Shown here in pieces: positions 38,948-48,769 of a DNA stretch of 48,769 nucleotides (within the stretch, counting starts at the first letter, position 1; each line of letters begins with the position of its first letter). The notes under the pieces were generated by a model, which was given only the letters and a program-made list of their open reading frames with translations, was not told the origin of the DNA and ran no database searches. The stretch spans positions 1-48,769 of the forward strand of contig JABDGA010000008.1 of the NCBI GenBank assembly GCA_013286285.1, read 5' to 3'. A program made the position numbers and the translations under genes. This stretch comes from Alphaproteobacteria bacterium (GTDB lineage: Bacteria > Pseudomonadota > Alphaproteobacteria > Rickettsiales > JABCZZ01).

Positions 38948-39727
38948 ATGAAAGTCACCATCCTCGGCTGCGGCGCGTCCTCAGGCGTACCACTTATCGG
39001 TTGTGAATGCGCGGTATGCAGATCTTCCAATCCTAAAAACAAGCGCACTCGTGTTTCCATCCTTATTGAGCATAAAAACACTACCATATTGGTAGACACC
39101 TCGCCCGATATGCGCGAACAATGCCTCCGTCACAGCATTAAAAAAGTGAACGCCATCATTTATACCCACGCGCATGCAGATCATATCCATGGCATAGACG
39201 ATACCCGTGGCTTTAACTACCAGAATAACGCGCCGCTGGATGTGTATGGCGACGTAACTACTTTGAAACAGATACAGGAGCGATTCAGTTATTGTTTTCT
39301 TCCCCCCAAACCTGCGCAGACCGGCTGGTATCGCCCATGCCTTACCCCTATCCCTATCGAGCCGCCTGCGGCTTTTACCATCGGGGATATTGAAATTCTA
39401 CCGTTTTGGCAGACACATGGGCAGAGCAAGACTATCGGCCTGCGGTTTGGCAATTTCGCTTATTCCACCGATGCTAACGGCTTTCCCGAAGCATCCTGGG
39501 AAATCCTGAAAGGGATAGACATCTGGATTGTAGACTGCCTGCGTTATGACCCCGCCCCTACCCATTCCCATCTTTCCATGACGCTGGAGTGGATCACGCG
39601 GGCAAAGCCGAAATCAGCCTATCTTACCCATATGAACCATGAATTGGATTATGATGTACTAGTACGGACACTGCCCGAAAATGTATTTCCCGCTTATGAC
39701 GGGCTGGAAATTATCGGCAATTACTGA
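38948..39727 (+). CDS. MBL-fold metallohydrolase (PhnP/RNase Z-like)
   Basis: MKVTILGCGASSGVPLIGCECAVC; THAHADHIHGIDD; HSHLSMTLEW; YLTHMNHELDY. Confidence 0.92.
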   Translation: MKVTILGCGASSGVPLIGCECAVCRSSNPKNKRTRVSILIEHKNTTILVDTSPDMREQCLRHSIKKVNAIIYTHAHADHIHGIDDTRGFNYQNNAPLDVYGDVTTLKQIQERFSYCFLPPKPAQTGWYRPCLTPIPIEPPAAFTIGDIEILPFWQTHGQSKTIGLRFGNFAYSTDANGFPEASWEILKGIDIWIVDCLRYDPAPTHSHLSMTLEWITRAKPKSAYLTHMNHELDYDVLVRTLPENVFPAYDGLEIIGNY

Positions 39728-40611
39728 AACGTCGCGCCGACCATAGCCGGATCACGACGGTCAGCCTCCTGTATGGGAGTCCGAGCATCGCGACTGCTGG
39801 TAACAGGCGTTACAGACCCTACCCGCCTGGTATAGATAGATTCCTGAGGAGGTGTGAGCTCGCCATTTTGCCTCAGGCATTCCAGCCGTTCTTTTTTGTC
39901 CTGTATATGCTGCTCATCCATTTCACCCGCTCTTATAGACGATGTTTTTTGTTCCATATCCTGAGTATAGATTTTTGGCTGTTGCGGGTTAGCCGTCGTA
40001 TTGGGAGCAGGCTGGTTTCTGCACTCCCGCAAATACTGTTCCACAGAATCAGCGGTAGTCACCGGCGGTATCTGTGCCCGGATATCTTCTACCGAAACTC
40101 CTTGGCACTGCGCCAACTGGCTTTCCAATTTTGCCTCTCTTGCCACCGTTGCGTCATGCAGGTTAATAGCCTTCGTGGCGGCTATATAACCTTCTCTAGC
40201 CCCTTTTACCTGAAAAAAATGGCTCAATAGACTCGCTAGCACAAATGACAAAAAAGCAGTTGTGCCTATAGCACTTCCGCCCTGAGGTGCCGGCCTGCCA
40301 TTGTTGAATTTAGGATAGAGCCATTCAATAATCGGCTTGCTGCCATATTTTTGATCGTGAACCCATTTTATCCCTTCTCTTGCCTTTCCAATAAGGCCTT
40401 TTGCTCCGGGAATTGGAAGCTTGTCGCCAAACTGCAAGGTCACAAACGTAGCGGCCCATATGATAGCGGTCCACAGGAACCCCACTGCCACCGTCATACC
40501 GGCGCTGTATACTCCCTTGCTTATGCCAAGGCTATTTTTGGCCTCCTTCTTTTTGTGAGCTTCAGCTTCTTGAGGCATTTCTACGTTATGATGCATGGGA
40601 ATAATCCGCAC
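39721..40611 (-). CDS. Hypothetical membrane protein
   Basis: Two hydrophobic segments (MTVAVGFLWTAIIWAATFVTL; TTAFLSFVLASLLSHFF) and a long hydrophilic tail. Confidence 0.6.
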   Translation of the reverse strand: MRIIPMHHNVEMPQEAEAHKKKEAKNSLGISKGVYSAGMTVAVGFLWTAIIWAATFVTLQFGDKLPIPGAKGLIGKAREGIKWVHDQKYGSKPIIEWLYPKFNNGRPAPQGGSAIGTTAFLSFVLASLLSHFFQVKGAREGYIAATKAINLHDATVAREAKLESQLAQCQGVSVEDIRAQIPPVTTADSVEQYLRECRNQPAPNTTANPQQPKIYTQDMEQKTSSIRAGEMDEQHIQDKKERLECLRQNGELTPPQESIYTRRVGSVTPVTSSRDARTPIQEADRRDPAMVGATFQ

Positions 40612-40673
40612 GGTTTTATTTTATTGTAGCCTAAACAGCTTGACATTAGAATACCGTAAAATATGAAGATTTA

Positions 40674-41123
40674 ATGACAATATCCCCTTTCCAACTGGCG
40701 ATAGAACAAGCAAAAGCGGCAAGAATCCATGATGAAGTGCCCATAGGTGCTGTGATTATGGATGCAGCTAGCCGAAAAATCGTTTCCAGCGCCCATAATC
40801 TCACCGAATCCCGGTTAGATCCCACCGCCCATGCGGAAATGCTGGCGATACGTGAAGCGTGCCATACGCTTGGCAGCCCACGCCTGCATAACTGCGATAT
40901 GTACGTGACGCTGGAGCCCTGCCCGATGTGTGCCCAGGCCATATCCTTCGCCCGCATACGCCGGCTTTATTTCGGTGCCTATGACGTAAAAGGCGGCGGG
41001 GTGGAAAACGGGCCACGGATTTTTCATCAAGCGACTTGCCATCACCGCCCCGAGGTTATAGGTGGTATGGAAGAGACCGTATGCGCTGATTTGCTGAAAC
41101 AGTTCTTCGCGGAGAAAAGGTGA
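40674..41123 (+). CDS. tadA: tRNA-specific adenosine deaminase
   Basis: DEVPIGAVI; HAEMLAIREA; YVTLEPCPMCAQAI; deaminase zinc motifs. Confidence 0.93.
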   Translation: MTISPFQLAIEQAKAARIHDEVPIGAVIMDAASRKIVSSAHNLTESRLDPTAHAEMLAIREACHTLGSPRLHNCDMYVTLEPCPMCAQAISFARIRRLYFGAYDVKGGGVENGPRIFHQATCHHRPEVIGGMEETVCADLLKQFFAEKR

Positions 41124-41124
41124 T

Positions 41125-41898
41125 ATGGAAGGAATAAACTGGTTGGGGCTCAAGACCTTATATAAGCGTGAGGTCTGGCGATTCCTGAAAGTCATCAACC
41201 AGACCCTGCTTGCTCCGGTAATTACTACATTGCTTTTCCTGGCAATTTTGACGTTATCCATGGGCGGCCACAGTGCACGGCTGGTGGAAGGCATCCCCTA
41301 CCCTCAGTTCATCGCCCCCGGGCTTATCATGATGGCGGTCGTACAGAACGCCTTTGCCAATACGTCATCCTCACTGATGCTCTCTAAGATCCAAGGAGTT
41401 ATCATAGACCTATTGATGCCGCCGCTTACCGGGAGTGAAATCACCTTCAGCCTGACGATGGGCGGCGTGACAAGGGGCGTGCTCGTAGGCATGGTGGTCG
41501 CAACCGCGGTATATATCTTCGTGCCGTATACGATCCATCACTGGGGACTTGCTCTTTTTTATCTGCTGGCTTCCAGCCTTATGCTTGCCATTATCGGGCT
41601 GCTTACCGGCATCCGCTCGCAATCGTTCGACCAGCTCTCCTCCATCACCAATTACATTATCACGCCGCTCTCCTTCCTTTCCGGCACGTTTTATTCCATA
41701 CGGCAGCTTCCACAATTCTGGTATGATCTGTGCCACTTTAATCCCTTTTTCTACATGATAGACGGCTTCCGCTATGCCTTCACCGATTATGCCGACGGCT
41801 CCATTCCCACCGGTATCGCGGTCATATGCATTACCAATATTGTCCTGTGGACCTTGGCACAACACCTGATTTCCAGAGGATATAGACTTAAAACATGA
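41125..41898 (+). CDS. ABC-2 type transporter permease
   Basis: [69 protein letters not shown]. Confidence 0.9.
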   Translation: MEGINWLGLKTLYKREVWRFLKVINQTLLAPVITTLLFLAILTLSMGGHSARLVEGIPYPQFIAPGLIMMAVVQNAFANTSSSLMLSKIQGVIIDLLMPPLTGSEITFSLTMGGVTRGVLVGMVVATAVYIFVPYTIHHWGLALFYLLASSLMLAIIGLLTGIRSQSFDQLSSITNYIITPLSFLSGTFYSIRQLPQFWYDLCHFNPFFYMIDGFRYAFTDYADGSIPTGIAVICITNIVLWTLAQHLISRGYRLKT

Positions 41899-42614
41899 GC
41901 GTATTCTCCACCACTATATTGACTTTGTTCCCAGAAATGTTTCCAGGGCCATTGGGATATTCCCTTGCGGGAAAAGCCCTGAAAAACAACCTATGGAATC
42001 TGGAAACCCTACAGATCCGAGATTTTTCCACCGACAAGCATCAAACCGTGGACGATACGCCTTATGGCGGTGGCGCGGGCATGGTCATGCGCCCGGATGT
42101 GTTGGATCGCGCAATTGCAGCAGCAAAAACCCGTGCGCCGGAAGCGACGCTGGTTTACTTTACTCCCCGCGGCGTGCCGCTGACTCAGAAAATCGTCCAT
42201 GATCTGGCGCAAAAACAGTTAATTCTATTGTGCGGTCGCTTTGAAGGTGTAGATGAACGGGTACTGGAAACGCATAAGCCACTGGAAATCAATATCAGCG
42301 ACGTGGTGCTCTCCGGCGGGGAAATCGCCGCGTTTGTCCTTCTGGATGCATGTGTGCGCCTACTGCCGGGAGTGATGGGCGCTGAAGACTCCTTAGCGGA
42401 GGAAAGTTTCGCCTTAAGCGGTGATTTTTCTGGACTATTGGAGTATCCGCATTATACTAAACCTCCCATTTGGAATGGCCGTTCTGTTCCGGAAGTGTTA
42501 TTATCCGGCAACCATGCTGCCATCCGTAAATGGCGAATCCAAGAAGCCGAACGCTTGACAAAAGACCTGAGGTCTGATTTATGGGCGCGTCGCCCAATGG
42601 GTATAAAAGAATAA
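41895..42614 (+). CDS. trmD: tRNA (guanine(37)-N1)-methyltransferase
   Basis: [75 protein letters not shown] overlap with the upstream gene. Confidence 0.97.
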   Translation: MSVFSTTILTLFPEMFPGPLGYSLAGKALKNNLWNLETLQIRDFSTDKHQTVDDTPYGGGAGMVMRPDVLDRAIAAAKTRAPEATLVYFTPRGVPLTQKIVHDLAQKQLILLCGRFEGVDERVLETHKPLEINISDVVLSGGEIAAFVLLDACVRLLPGVMGAEDSLAEESFALSGDFSGLLEYPHYTKPPIWNGRSVPEVLLSGNHAAIRKWRIQEAERLTKDLRSDLWARRPMGIKE

Positions 42615-42649
42615 ACGGATGGGCAAAAAGAATAAACAGGAATTGTTGT

Positions 42650-43042
42650 ATGAACAGCTTACAGAAACTCGAACAGGAATACACCGCAAAGCTTGCTGAA
42701 GGAAAAACGTTTGATTTTGCCCCCGGCGATACCGTATGCGTCAATGTAAAGATTATCGAAGGTGAAAATGAGCGTATCCAGGCGTTTGAAGGCGTCTGCA
42801 TTGCCCGCAGGAATGCCGGGCTCAACTCATCTTTCACCGTCCGTAAAATCAGCCATGGCGAAGGTGTGGAGCGTATTTTTCCCCTCTATTCCCCGCGTGT
42901 GGACAGCGTAACGCTGGTGCGCCGCGGCAAAGTCCGCCGTGCCAAGCTGTATTACCTGCGCGGCCTGACCGGCAAGGCAGCGCGTATTAAGGAAAAAAAG
43001 CGTGAGTTGGTTGAAACCACTGATGCTGCTTCCAGACAATAA
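42650..43042 (+). CDS. rplS: 50S ribosomal protein L19
   Basis: [91 protein letters not shown]. Confidence 0.98.
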   Translation: MNSLQKLEQEYTAKLAEGKTFDFAPGDTVCVNVKIIEGENERIQAFEGVCIARRNAGLNSSFTVRKISHGEGVERIFPLYSPRVDSVTLVRRGKVRRAKLYYLRGLTGKAARIKEKKRELVETTDAASRQ

Positions 43043-43046
43043 ATTC

Positions 43047-43118
43047 AGGTTCTAGTTTCTTGGTGCTAGGTTCTAGAGTCTGTAAAATCCAGCACCTAGA
43101 ACCAAGTAGCTAGAACTC
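43047..43118. repeat. Facing 7-bp repeats (GGTTCTA/GGTGCTA type) between rplS and leuC
   Basis: aggttcta gtttctt ggtgcta ggttcta ... gcaccta gaaccaa gtagcta gaactcc. Confidence 0.8.
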
Positions 43119-43121
43119 CCT

Positions 43122-44522
43122 ATGAAGACCCTTTACGATAAAATTTTTGATGCGCATGCGGTGCATACGTCACCTGACGGTACTGCTATTCTTTACATAG
43201 ATCGCCATCTGATTCATGAAGTTACCAGCCCGCAGGCATTTGAAGGTTTGCGCTCCGCAGGCCGCAAGGTACGCCGCCCGGATGCAACCTTTGCCGTTGC
43301 AGATCATAATGTACCTACCACCCCGGATCGCAAGGAAGGCATTAAGGATAAAACCGCGCGGATCCAGGTACAGACGCTGGAAGATAACTGCAGGGAAGCG
43401 GGCATTACCTATTTCCGCATGGACGACAAACGTCAGGGAATCGTCCATATCGTTGGCCCCGAACAAGGCCTGACCCATCCAGGCATGACCATCGTCTGCG
43501 GTGATTCACATACCGCGACCCACGGCGCGTTCGGCGCGCTGGCGTTCGGCATTGGCACTAGTGAAGTTGAGCATGTGCTGGCGACCCAGACTCTGATCCA
43601 GAAGCGCGCCAAGAACATGCTGGTACGGGTAGACGGCACGCTCGGCCTGGGCGTCACGGCGAAAGATGTGGTGCTTGCCATTATCGGCAAAATCGGCACC
43701 GCTGGCGGAACTGGCTACGTGATTGAATATGCAGGAGACGTTATCAGGGGGCTTTCCATGGAAGGCCGCATGACTGTCTGCAATATGTCCATCGAAGCAG
43801 GCGCACGCGCCGGGCTTATCGCACCCGATGAGACGACTTTTGCCTATATCAAGGGACGCCCGCATGCGCCGCAGGGAGCGGATTGGGATAAGGCCGTCGC
43901 GTATTGGAAAACGCTGGTTTCCGATGCAGGTGCAAAATACGATGCGGTAATCACGCTTAACGCGAATGAAATTGAGCCGCAAGTCACATGGGGAACCAGC
44001 CCGCAAGACGTACTGCCGATTTCCGGCTCCGTACCCGACCCGCAAGCGGAAAAGGACGAAAGCCGCCGCAGGAGCATGGAACGGGCGCTGGAATATATGG
44101 GCCTCTCTGCGGGCACCAAGCTTACCGACGTGCCGATTGACAAAGTGTTCATCGGCTCCTGCACCAATGGCCGTATAGAGGATTTCCGTGAAGCGGCAAA
44201 AATCGCCAAAGGCAGGAAGATTGCGAAGAACGTCATGCTCGCCATGATCGTTCCCGGATCGGGGCTGGTCAAAGAACAGGCGGAAAAAGAAGGGCTGGAC
44301 AAGATCTTCATCGAGGCCGGGTTTGAATGGTGCGAACCGGGCTGCTCCATGTGCCTCGCCATGAACGCTGATAAGCTCTCCCCTGGCGAGCGCTGCGCCT
44401 CCACTTCCAATCGTAACTTTGAAGGCCGGCAAGGCCGCGGCGGCAGGACACACCTGATGAGCCCCGCTATGGCAGTAGCTGCGGCGGTTACAGGAAAACT
44501 TTCGGATGTAAGGAAAATATAG
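43122..44522 (+). CDS. leuC: 3-isopropylmalate dehydratase large subunit
   Basis: [70 protein letters not shown]. Confidence 0.97.
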   Translation: MKTLYDKIFDAHAVHTSPDGTAILYIDRHLIHEVTSPQAFEGLRSAGRKVRRPDATFAVADHNVPTTPDRKEGIKDKTARIQVQTLEDNCREAGITYFRMDDKRQGIVHIVGPEQGLTHPGMTIVCGDSHTATHGAFGALAFGIGTSEVEHVLATQTLIQKRAKNMLVRVDGTLGLGVTAKDVVLAIIGKIGTAGGTGYVIEYAGDVIRGLSMEGRMTVCNMSIEAGARAGLIAPDETTFAYIKGRPHAPQGADWDKAVAYWKTLVSDAGAKYDAVITLNANEIEPQVTWGTSPQDVLPISGSVPDPQAEKDESRRRSMERALEYMGLSAGTKLTDVPIDKVFIGSCTNGRIEDFREAAKIAKGRKIAKNVMLAMIVPGSGLVKEQAEKEGLDKIFIEAGFEWCEPGCSMCLAMNADKLSPGERCASTSNRNFEGRQGRGGRTHLMSPAMAVAAAVTGKLSDVRKI

Positions 44523-44574
44523 GAGAAGGTTAATCCCGCACAGGCGGAAATCTCTTTTGCCAGGTGAGTAAATT

Positions 44575-44871
44575 ATGAAAGAGAGTTTTTATATTTATAT
44601 CCTTGCGAGCAGACCAAATGGCGCAATTTACATTGGTGTGACATCAGATTTGATTAAGAGAGTTTACCAACACAAAAATGAAGTTACCAAAGGCCATTCA
44701 AGTAAATATAATATAAAGCAACTGGTATATTATGAAATATACGATAGCGCAGAAGAAGCGATATTAAGAGAAAAACGACTAAAGAAATGGACAAGGGCTA
44801 TGAAGAACGATTTGATAAGCAGAATTAACCCGATATGGGAAGATTTATATTTACAACTGGCAACTGCTTGA
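44575..44871 (+). CDS. GIY-YIG nuclease superfamily protein
   Basis: FYIYILASRPNGAIYIGVTSDLIKRVYQHK; EAILREKRLKKWTRAMKNDLISRINPIWEDLY. Confidence 0.9.
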   Translation: MKESFYIYILASRPNGAIYIGVTSDLIKRVYQHKNEVTKGHSSKYNIKQLVYYEIYDSAEEAILREKRLKKWTRAMKNDLISRINPIWEDLYLQLATA

Positions 44872-44880
44872 GAGGCTTTC

Positions 44881-44960
44881 GTCATTCCTGCGAAGGCAGG
44901 AATCCCTGTAGCAAGTTTTCAGGCTTTAGATAAAGAGATTCCCGCCTACGCGGGAATGAC
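44881..44960. repeat. GTCATTCC...GGAATGAC double-hairpin repeat between the GIY-YIG gene and leuD
   Basis: gtcattcctgcgaaggcaggaatcc ... gattcccgcctacgcgggaatgac. Confidence 0.8.
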
Positions 44961-45056
44961 GGTGGAGAGGATGATGGATTGAGAAGCAACTATTAAGCCA
45001 AGCAATAAGAACTCTAAAAATAAAGATTAAGGAATAGACAATAGAAAGATAAGCTG

Positions 45057-45692
45057 ATGCAAAAATTCACCACCCTCACCGCCATCGCCGCGCCTTTGCC
45101 GATTGAAAATGTGGACACGGATATGATCATTCCCAAGCAGTTTTTGACCACCATCAAGCGCACGGGACTTAAGGAAGGGTTGTTTTACGAGATGCGCTAT
45201 GATGTGAACGGCAAACGCAATGACGGTTTCGTGCTACACCGCGAGCCCTATACCCATGCGGAAATACTGGTGGCGCGGGATAATTTCGGCTGCGGCTCCT
45301 CACGCGAGCATGCTCCCTGGGCGCTGCTGGATTTCGGCATACGCTGCATTATCGCGCCGTCCTTCGCCGACATATTCTACAATAACTGCTTCAAGAACGG
45401 CGTGCTGCCGGTCGTGCTTCCCAAGGATGCGGTGGAGAAGCTGCTGCAGACTGCCGAATCCGGCCAGAAAATCAGCGTGGATCTCATGGAACAGAACGTC
45501 ACCGCAGGTAATCACGCATTTTCATTCGATATCGATCCATTCCGCAAGCACTGCCTGCTTAACGGACTGGACGATATCGGCCTTACGATGGAGAAACTTA
45601 AGGATATTGACAGTTTCGAGCAAAAACAGAAATCCGTTACCCCCTGGCTATATACGAGTGGCGAGTGGCAAGTAGCAAGTGGTCAGTTATAA
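45057..45692 (+). CDS. leuD: 3-isopropylmalate dehydratase small subunit
   Basis: [71 protein letters not shown]. Confidence 0.97.
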   Translation: MQKFTTLTAIAAPLPIENVDTDMIIPKQFLTTIKRTGLKEGLFYEMRYDVNGKRNDGFVLHREPYTHAEILVARDNFGCGSSREHAPWALLDFGIRCIIAPSFADIFYNNCFKNGVLPVVLPKDAVEKLLQTAESGQKISVDLMEQNVTAGNHAFSFDIDPFRKHCLLNGLDDIGLTMEKLKDIDSFEQKQKSVTPWLYTSGEWQVASGQL

Positions 45693-45735
45693 TGTATTTC
45701 TACTTGTCACTAGCCACTTAATCACTTGTCACTAA
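45655..45735. repeat. Facing 7-bp repeats overlapping the leuD stop codon
   Basis: gagtggc gagtggc aagtagc aagtggt cagttat ... acttgtc actagcc acttaatc acttgtc act. Confidence 0.75.
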
Positions 45736-45753
45736 ATTATAAGGTTTAAAATT

Positions 45754-46878
45754 ATGAGCGCAAAACATATCCTGCTTCTTCCCGGTGACGGCATCGGTCA
45801 GGAAGTGGTTAAAGAAGCAGAAAAAGTCATTGCCTGGTTTAACCAGAACCGAGGCACGCAGTTTACCACAAGCAAGGCGTATATCGGCGGCACGGCCTAT
45901 GATAAGACCGGCACGCCACTGCCGCAGGAAACCCTCGATGCAGCACACAAGGCCGACGCCGTGCTCCTTGGCGCGGTCGGCGGCACGCAATGGGAATCAC
46001 TCGATTACTCCCTGCGCCCGGAGCGCGGCCTGCTCGGCATCCGCAAAGCGCTTGGGCTGTTCGCCAATATCCGTCCGGCCATGTGCTTTGACGCGTTGGC
46101 TGATGCCTCGTCACTGAAACGGGACATCATCGCAGGACTGGATATTGTCATCGTGCGCGAGCTTACGGGGGATGTGTATTTCGGCACGCCGCGCGGCGTG
46201 GAGACCCTGCCGGACGGCACACGCAAAGGTATCAACACGATGGTATATACCAGCCCGGAAGTGCATCGCATTGCCCGCATAGCGTTTGAGCTGGCGGAGA
46301 AGCGCAACAAGAAGGTATGCTCGGTGGACAAAGCCAATGTGCTGGAATGCACGGAAATGTGGCGTGAAGAAGTGAAGAAAATACGCGATGCCGAATACCC
46401 GGACATTGCACTTTCCAATATGTACGTGGACAACGCCGCCATGCAGCTTGTGCGCAACCCGAAACAGTTTGATGTGATGGTTACCGGCAACATCTTCGGC
46501 GACATTCTCTCCGACTGCGCGGCGATGCTCACCGGCTCACTCGGCATGCTACCTTCTGCATCGCTTGGAGCAAAGGACAAGAACGGCAAGATCCCCGCCC
46601 TTTACGAGCCGGTACATGGCTCAGCGCCCGATATTGCAGGAAAAAATATCGCCAACCCGATTGCAACCATTTTAAGCTTCGCCATGATGTTGCGCTACTC
46701 CTTTGACCTGAACAAGGATGCGGAATCGCTGGAAAAAGCCGTTACCGGGGTGTTGGCGCAAGGTTTGCGCACCGCCGATATCATGCAGGAGGGAGCGCAG
46801 AAAGTCTCTACAACCGCCATGGGAGATGCTATACTCAAGACGCTGAGTGACTTGAATAAGCAGCAAAAAGTGGCCTAA
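45754..46878 (+). CDS. leuB: 3-isopropylmalate dehydrogenase
   Basis: [106 protein letters not shown]. Confidence 0.98.
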   Translation: MSAKHILLLPGDGIGQEVVKEAEKVIAWFNQNRGTQFTTSKAYIGGTAYDKTGTPLPQETLDAAHKADAVLLGAVGGTQWESLDYSLRPERGLLGIRKALGLFANIRPAMCFDALADASSLKRDIIAGLDIVIVRELTGDVYFGTPRGVETLPDGTRKGINTMVYTSPEVHRIARIAFELAEKRNKKVCSVDKANVLECTEMWREEVKKIRDAEYPDIALSNMYVDNAAMQLVRNPKQFDVMVTGNIFGDILSDCAAMLTGSLGMLPSASLGAKDKNGKIPALYEPVHGSAPDIAGKNIANPIATILSFAMMLRYSFDLNKDAESLEKAVTGVLAQGLRTADIMQEGAQKVSTTAMGDAILKTLSDLNKQQKVA

Positions 46879-46916
46879 AAGATAAACATAAACTCAATCA
46901 ATGGAAATAATTCGGT

Positions 46917-47933
46917 ATGTCATATAAAGTTGCAGTAGTAGGGGCCACGGGAAATGTCGGACGGGAAATGCTGGAAACGCTTTCGGCGCGCAAATTCCCA
47001 GTCAGTGAAGTGGTGGCGCTTGCGTCCAAAAAATCAAAAGGTAAGGAAGTCAGCTACGGCGATACCAAGATCCTGACCAGTCAGGTGCTGGAGGATTATG
47101 ACTTCACCGGCACGGACATCGCCCTGTTTTCACCCGGTGCCTCCGTATCGAAAATCCATGCACCGCGCGCTGCTTCGCAAGGCTGTGTGGTGATAGATAA
47201 TACCTCCTATTTCCGCATGGATAAGGATATTCCGCTGGTCGTGCCCGAAGTGAATGCGGAGGCGCTGAAGAATTTTCGCCATCGCAATATCATCGCCAAT
47301 CCAAACTGCTCTACCATGCAAATGGTGGTAGCGCTGAAGCCACTGCATGACGCCGCTACGATAAAACGTATCGTGGTCTCCACCTACCAGTCGGTTTCCG
47401 GCGCAGGCAAGGACGCCATGGATGAGCTGTTTGAGCAGACCAAGGCATTATTCATGAACGATACTCGCGAGGCGAAGAAATTCACCAAGCGCATTGCTTT
47501 TAACGTCATTCCACATATTGACGTGTTCATGGAAGACGGCAGCACCAAGGAAGAATGGAAAATGGTGGAGGAAACCAAAAAAATTCTAGATCCCCATATT
47601 CAGGTGACGGCAACCTGTGTGCGCGTGCCGGTATTTGTCGGCCACTCGGAATCTATCAATATCGAGTTTGAACGCCCGCTTTCCGCTGATGAAGCACGCG
47701 AAATCCTGCATGATGCGCCTGGAGTGGCCGTAGTAGATCGTCGCGAGAATGGTGGCTACCAAACCCCGGCGGAAGCCACGGGCGAGGACGCGGTGTTCGT
47801 ATCGCGCATTCGTGAGGATCATACGGTTACCAATGGGCTCAACCTCTGGTGTGTCTCCGACAACCTGCGCAAAGGCGCAGCGCTCAACGCCGTACAGATT
47901 GCCGAAGAGTTGGTCGCCAATTACGGGCTTTAA
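46917..47933 (+). CDS. asd: Aspartate-semialdehyde dehydrogenase
   Basis: KVAVVGATGNVGREMLETLSARKFPVSEV; NPNCSTMQMVVALKPL; STYQSVSGAGK; VPVFVGHSESINIEFE. Confidence 0.97.
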   Translation: MSYKVAVVGATGNVGREMLETLSARKFPVSEVVALASKKSKGKEVSYGDTKILTSQVLEDYDFTGTDIALFSPGASVSKIHAPRAASQGCVVIDNTSYFRMDKDIPLVVPEVNAEALKNFRHRNIIANPNCSTMQMVVALKPLHDAATIKRIVVSTYQSVSGAGKDAMDELFEQTKALFMNDTREAKKFTKRIAFNVIPHIDVFMEDGSTKEEWKMVEETKKILDPHIQVTATCVRVPVFVGHSESINIEFERPLSADEAREILHDAPGVAVVDRRENGGYQTPAEATGEDAVFVSRIREDHTVTNGLNLWCVSDNLRKGAALNAVQIAEELVANYGL

Positions 47934-48014
47934 TTTTCAGAAAAATCCTTTTCGATTTTTCTTGACTCCAAGCCCGTTATGCCTAGTGTTTGACCGCATA
48001 TTTTCTGCACCTGT

Positions 48015-48090
48015 GGGGGTGTAGCTCAGTTGGTAGAGCATCTGCTTTGCAAGCAGAATGTCATCGGTTCGATTCCGTTCACCTCCACCA
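48015..48090 (+). tRNA. tRNA-Ala(TGC)
   Basis: GGGGGTGTAGCTCAGTTGGTAGAGCATCTGCTTTGCAAGCAGAATGTCATCGGTTCGATTCCGTTCACCTCCACCA; anticodon loop TTTGCAA; 76 nt with CCA. Confidence 0.97.
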
Positions 48091-48769
48091 AACCATCTTT
48101 TTCATTAGAAAAAGCCTCAAGAACCCTGAATGGCAGCGCTGTACAGGGTTTTCGAAAATCATTTTTGTGAACGTAACTAAGACGCTTGGGAAATACCATT
48201 TTCTGAAGCAAGCGCTTTCTATCTAAATCCCCTATCTGCCACATATGTAAGGGATTGGAAATCAGGTGCATTGCCTCTCCCAAGGCATGTTCAAAGCTGA
48301 TTGCGGAGATGGGCTTGCCATAGAGCTTGGCCTCAATCTCGGTTTTCCTGTCCTGTAGCTTGGTTATTTCCGTGTATAGAAGGTCTTTTACCTTATCGGG
48401 TGCCTTCTTTAAGTCTTTTACATAGTTATCTATATCATTCCCAATAGAGGCTAACTCTTTTTGCCATTTATTTTCTAGACTGCCACGCTCGCTTATATGC
48501 GTATTCCAAGCATCCTGCATAATAGCTTTAATCAGTTCAAGAACTTGTGGCGATGGAGTAAGCGATTCGAGCAGAGCCTCAAATTGAGTGTGCATCAATT
48601 CACGTTTGACAATCTTACTACGAAATACACAACTGGGATTGGCACAATAATAATACGGGTATTTGTTATGACGCCCACCAGACCAACAACTGGTCATCAG
48701 TTTATTACAGCCAGCGCACTCGACAATACCACGTAACGGAAAGTCGTCATTGCGCTTACCATATTTAGG
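48026..48769 (-). CDS. Serine site-specific recombinase, C-terminal part (N-terminus outside window)
   Basis: GKRNDDFPLRGIVECAGCNKLMTSCWSGGRHNKYPYYYCANPSC (recombinase zinc ribbon) then coiled-coil; last ~21 codons are antisense tRNA-Ala sequence. Confidence 0.85.
   Translation of the reverse strand, partial: PKYGKRNDDFPLRGIVECAGCNKLMTSCWSGGRHNKYPYYYCANPSCVFRSKIVKRELMHTQFEALLESLTPSPQVLELIKAIMQDAWNTHISERGSLENKWQKELASIGNDIDNYVKDLKKAPDKVKDLLYTEITKLQDRKTEIEAKLYGKPISAISFEHALGEAMHLISNPLHMWQIGDLDRKRLLQKMVFPKRLSYVHKNDFRKPCTALPFRVLEAFSNEKDGLVEVNGIEPMTFCLQSRCSTN

Noticed and set aside
47939-47964. gaaaaatc-cttttc-gatttttc hairpin after asd as a terminator
   Set aside because: Stem is AT-rich and lacks a clear following T-tract; insufficient evidence
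48026-48090. Recombinase C-terminus LVEVNGIEPMTFCLQSRCSTN as a real domain
   Set aside because: It is the antisense translation of tRNA-Ala, not a conserved protein domain

Overview
Alphaproteobacterial chromosome segment (CtrA-type regulator, AddB, MetF, MEP-pathway and leucine genes), mostly housekeeping. It starts inside a class I PHA synthase and ends inside a serine-recombinase gene abutting tRNA-Ala(TGC), which is probably the edge of an integrated element. Main non-routine signals: (1) a prepilin N-terminus fused to DUF2341/LamG-like domains; (2) two adjacent paralogous secreted Pro/Thr-repeat coiled-coil proteins sharing a C-terminal C-x-GEFNC motif; (3) a signalling island with three stand-alone receivers, a sensorless histidine kinase and a REC-GGDEF-EAL protein whose EAL domain has lost catalytic signatures; (4) perfect TTAA-N7-TTAA (CtrA-box-like) sites upstream of ctrA, of a receiver gene and of tatD; (5) 131-bp and 128-bp MITE-like elements that share a GTCAT...ATGAC double-hairpin core but have different terminal inverted repeats; (6) 7-bp-period tandem repeats, often in facing pairs, inside addB, between rplS and leuC, and over the leuD stop codon; (7) three genes frameshifted at homopolymers (A6, G5, G10) and one gene with an in-frame TAG at codon 9. 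No CRISPR array or rRNA was seen. All family names come from reading motifs by eye; no searches were run.
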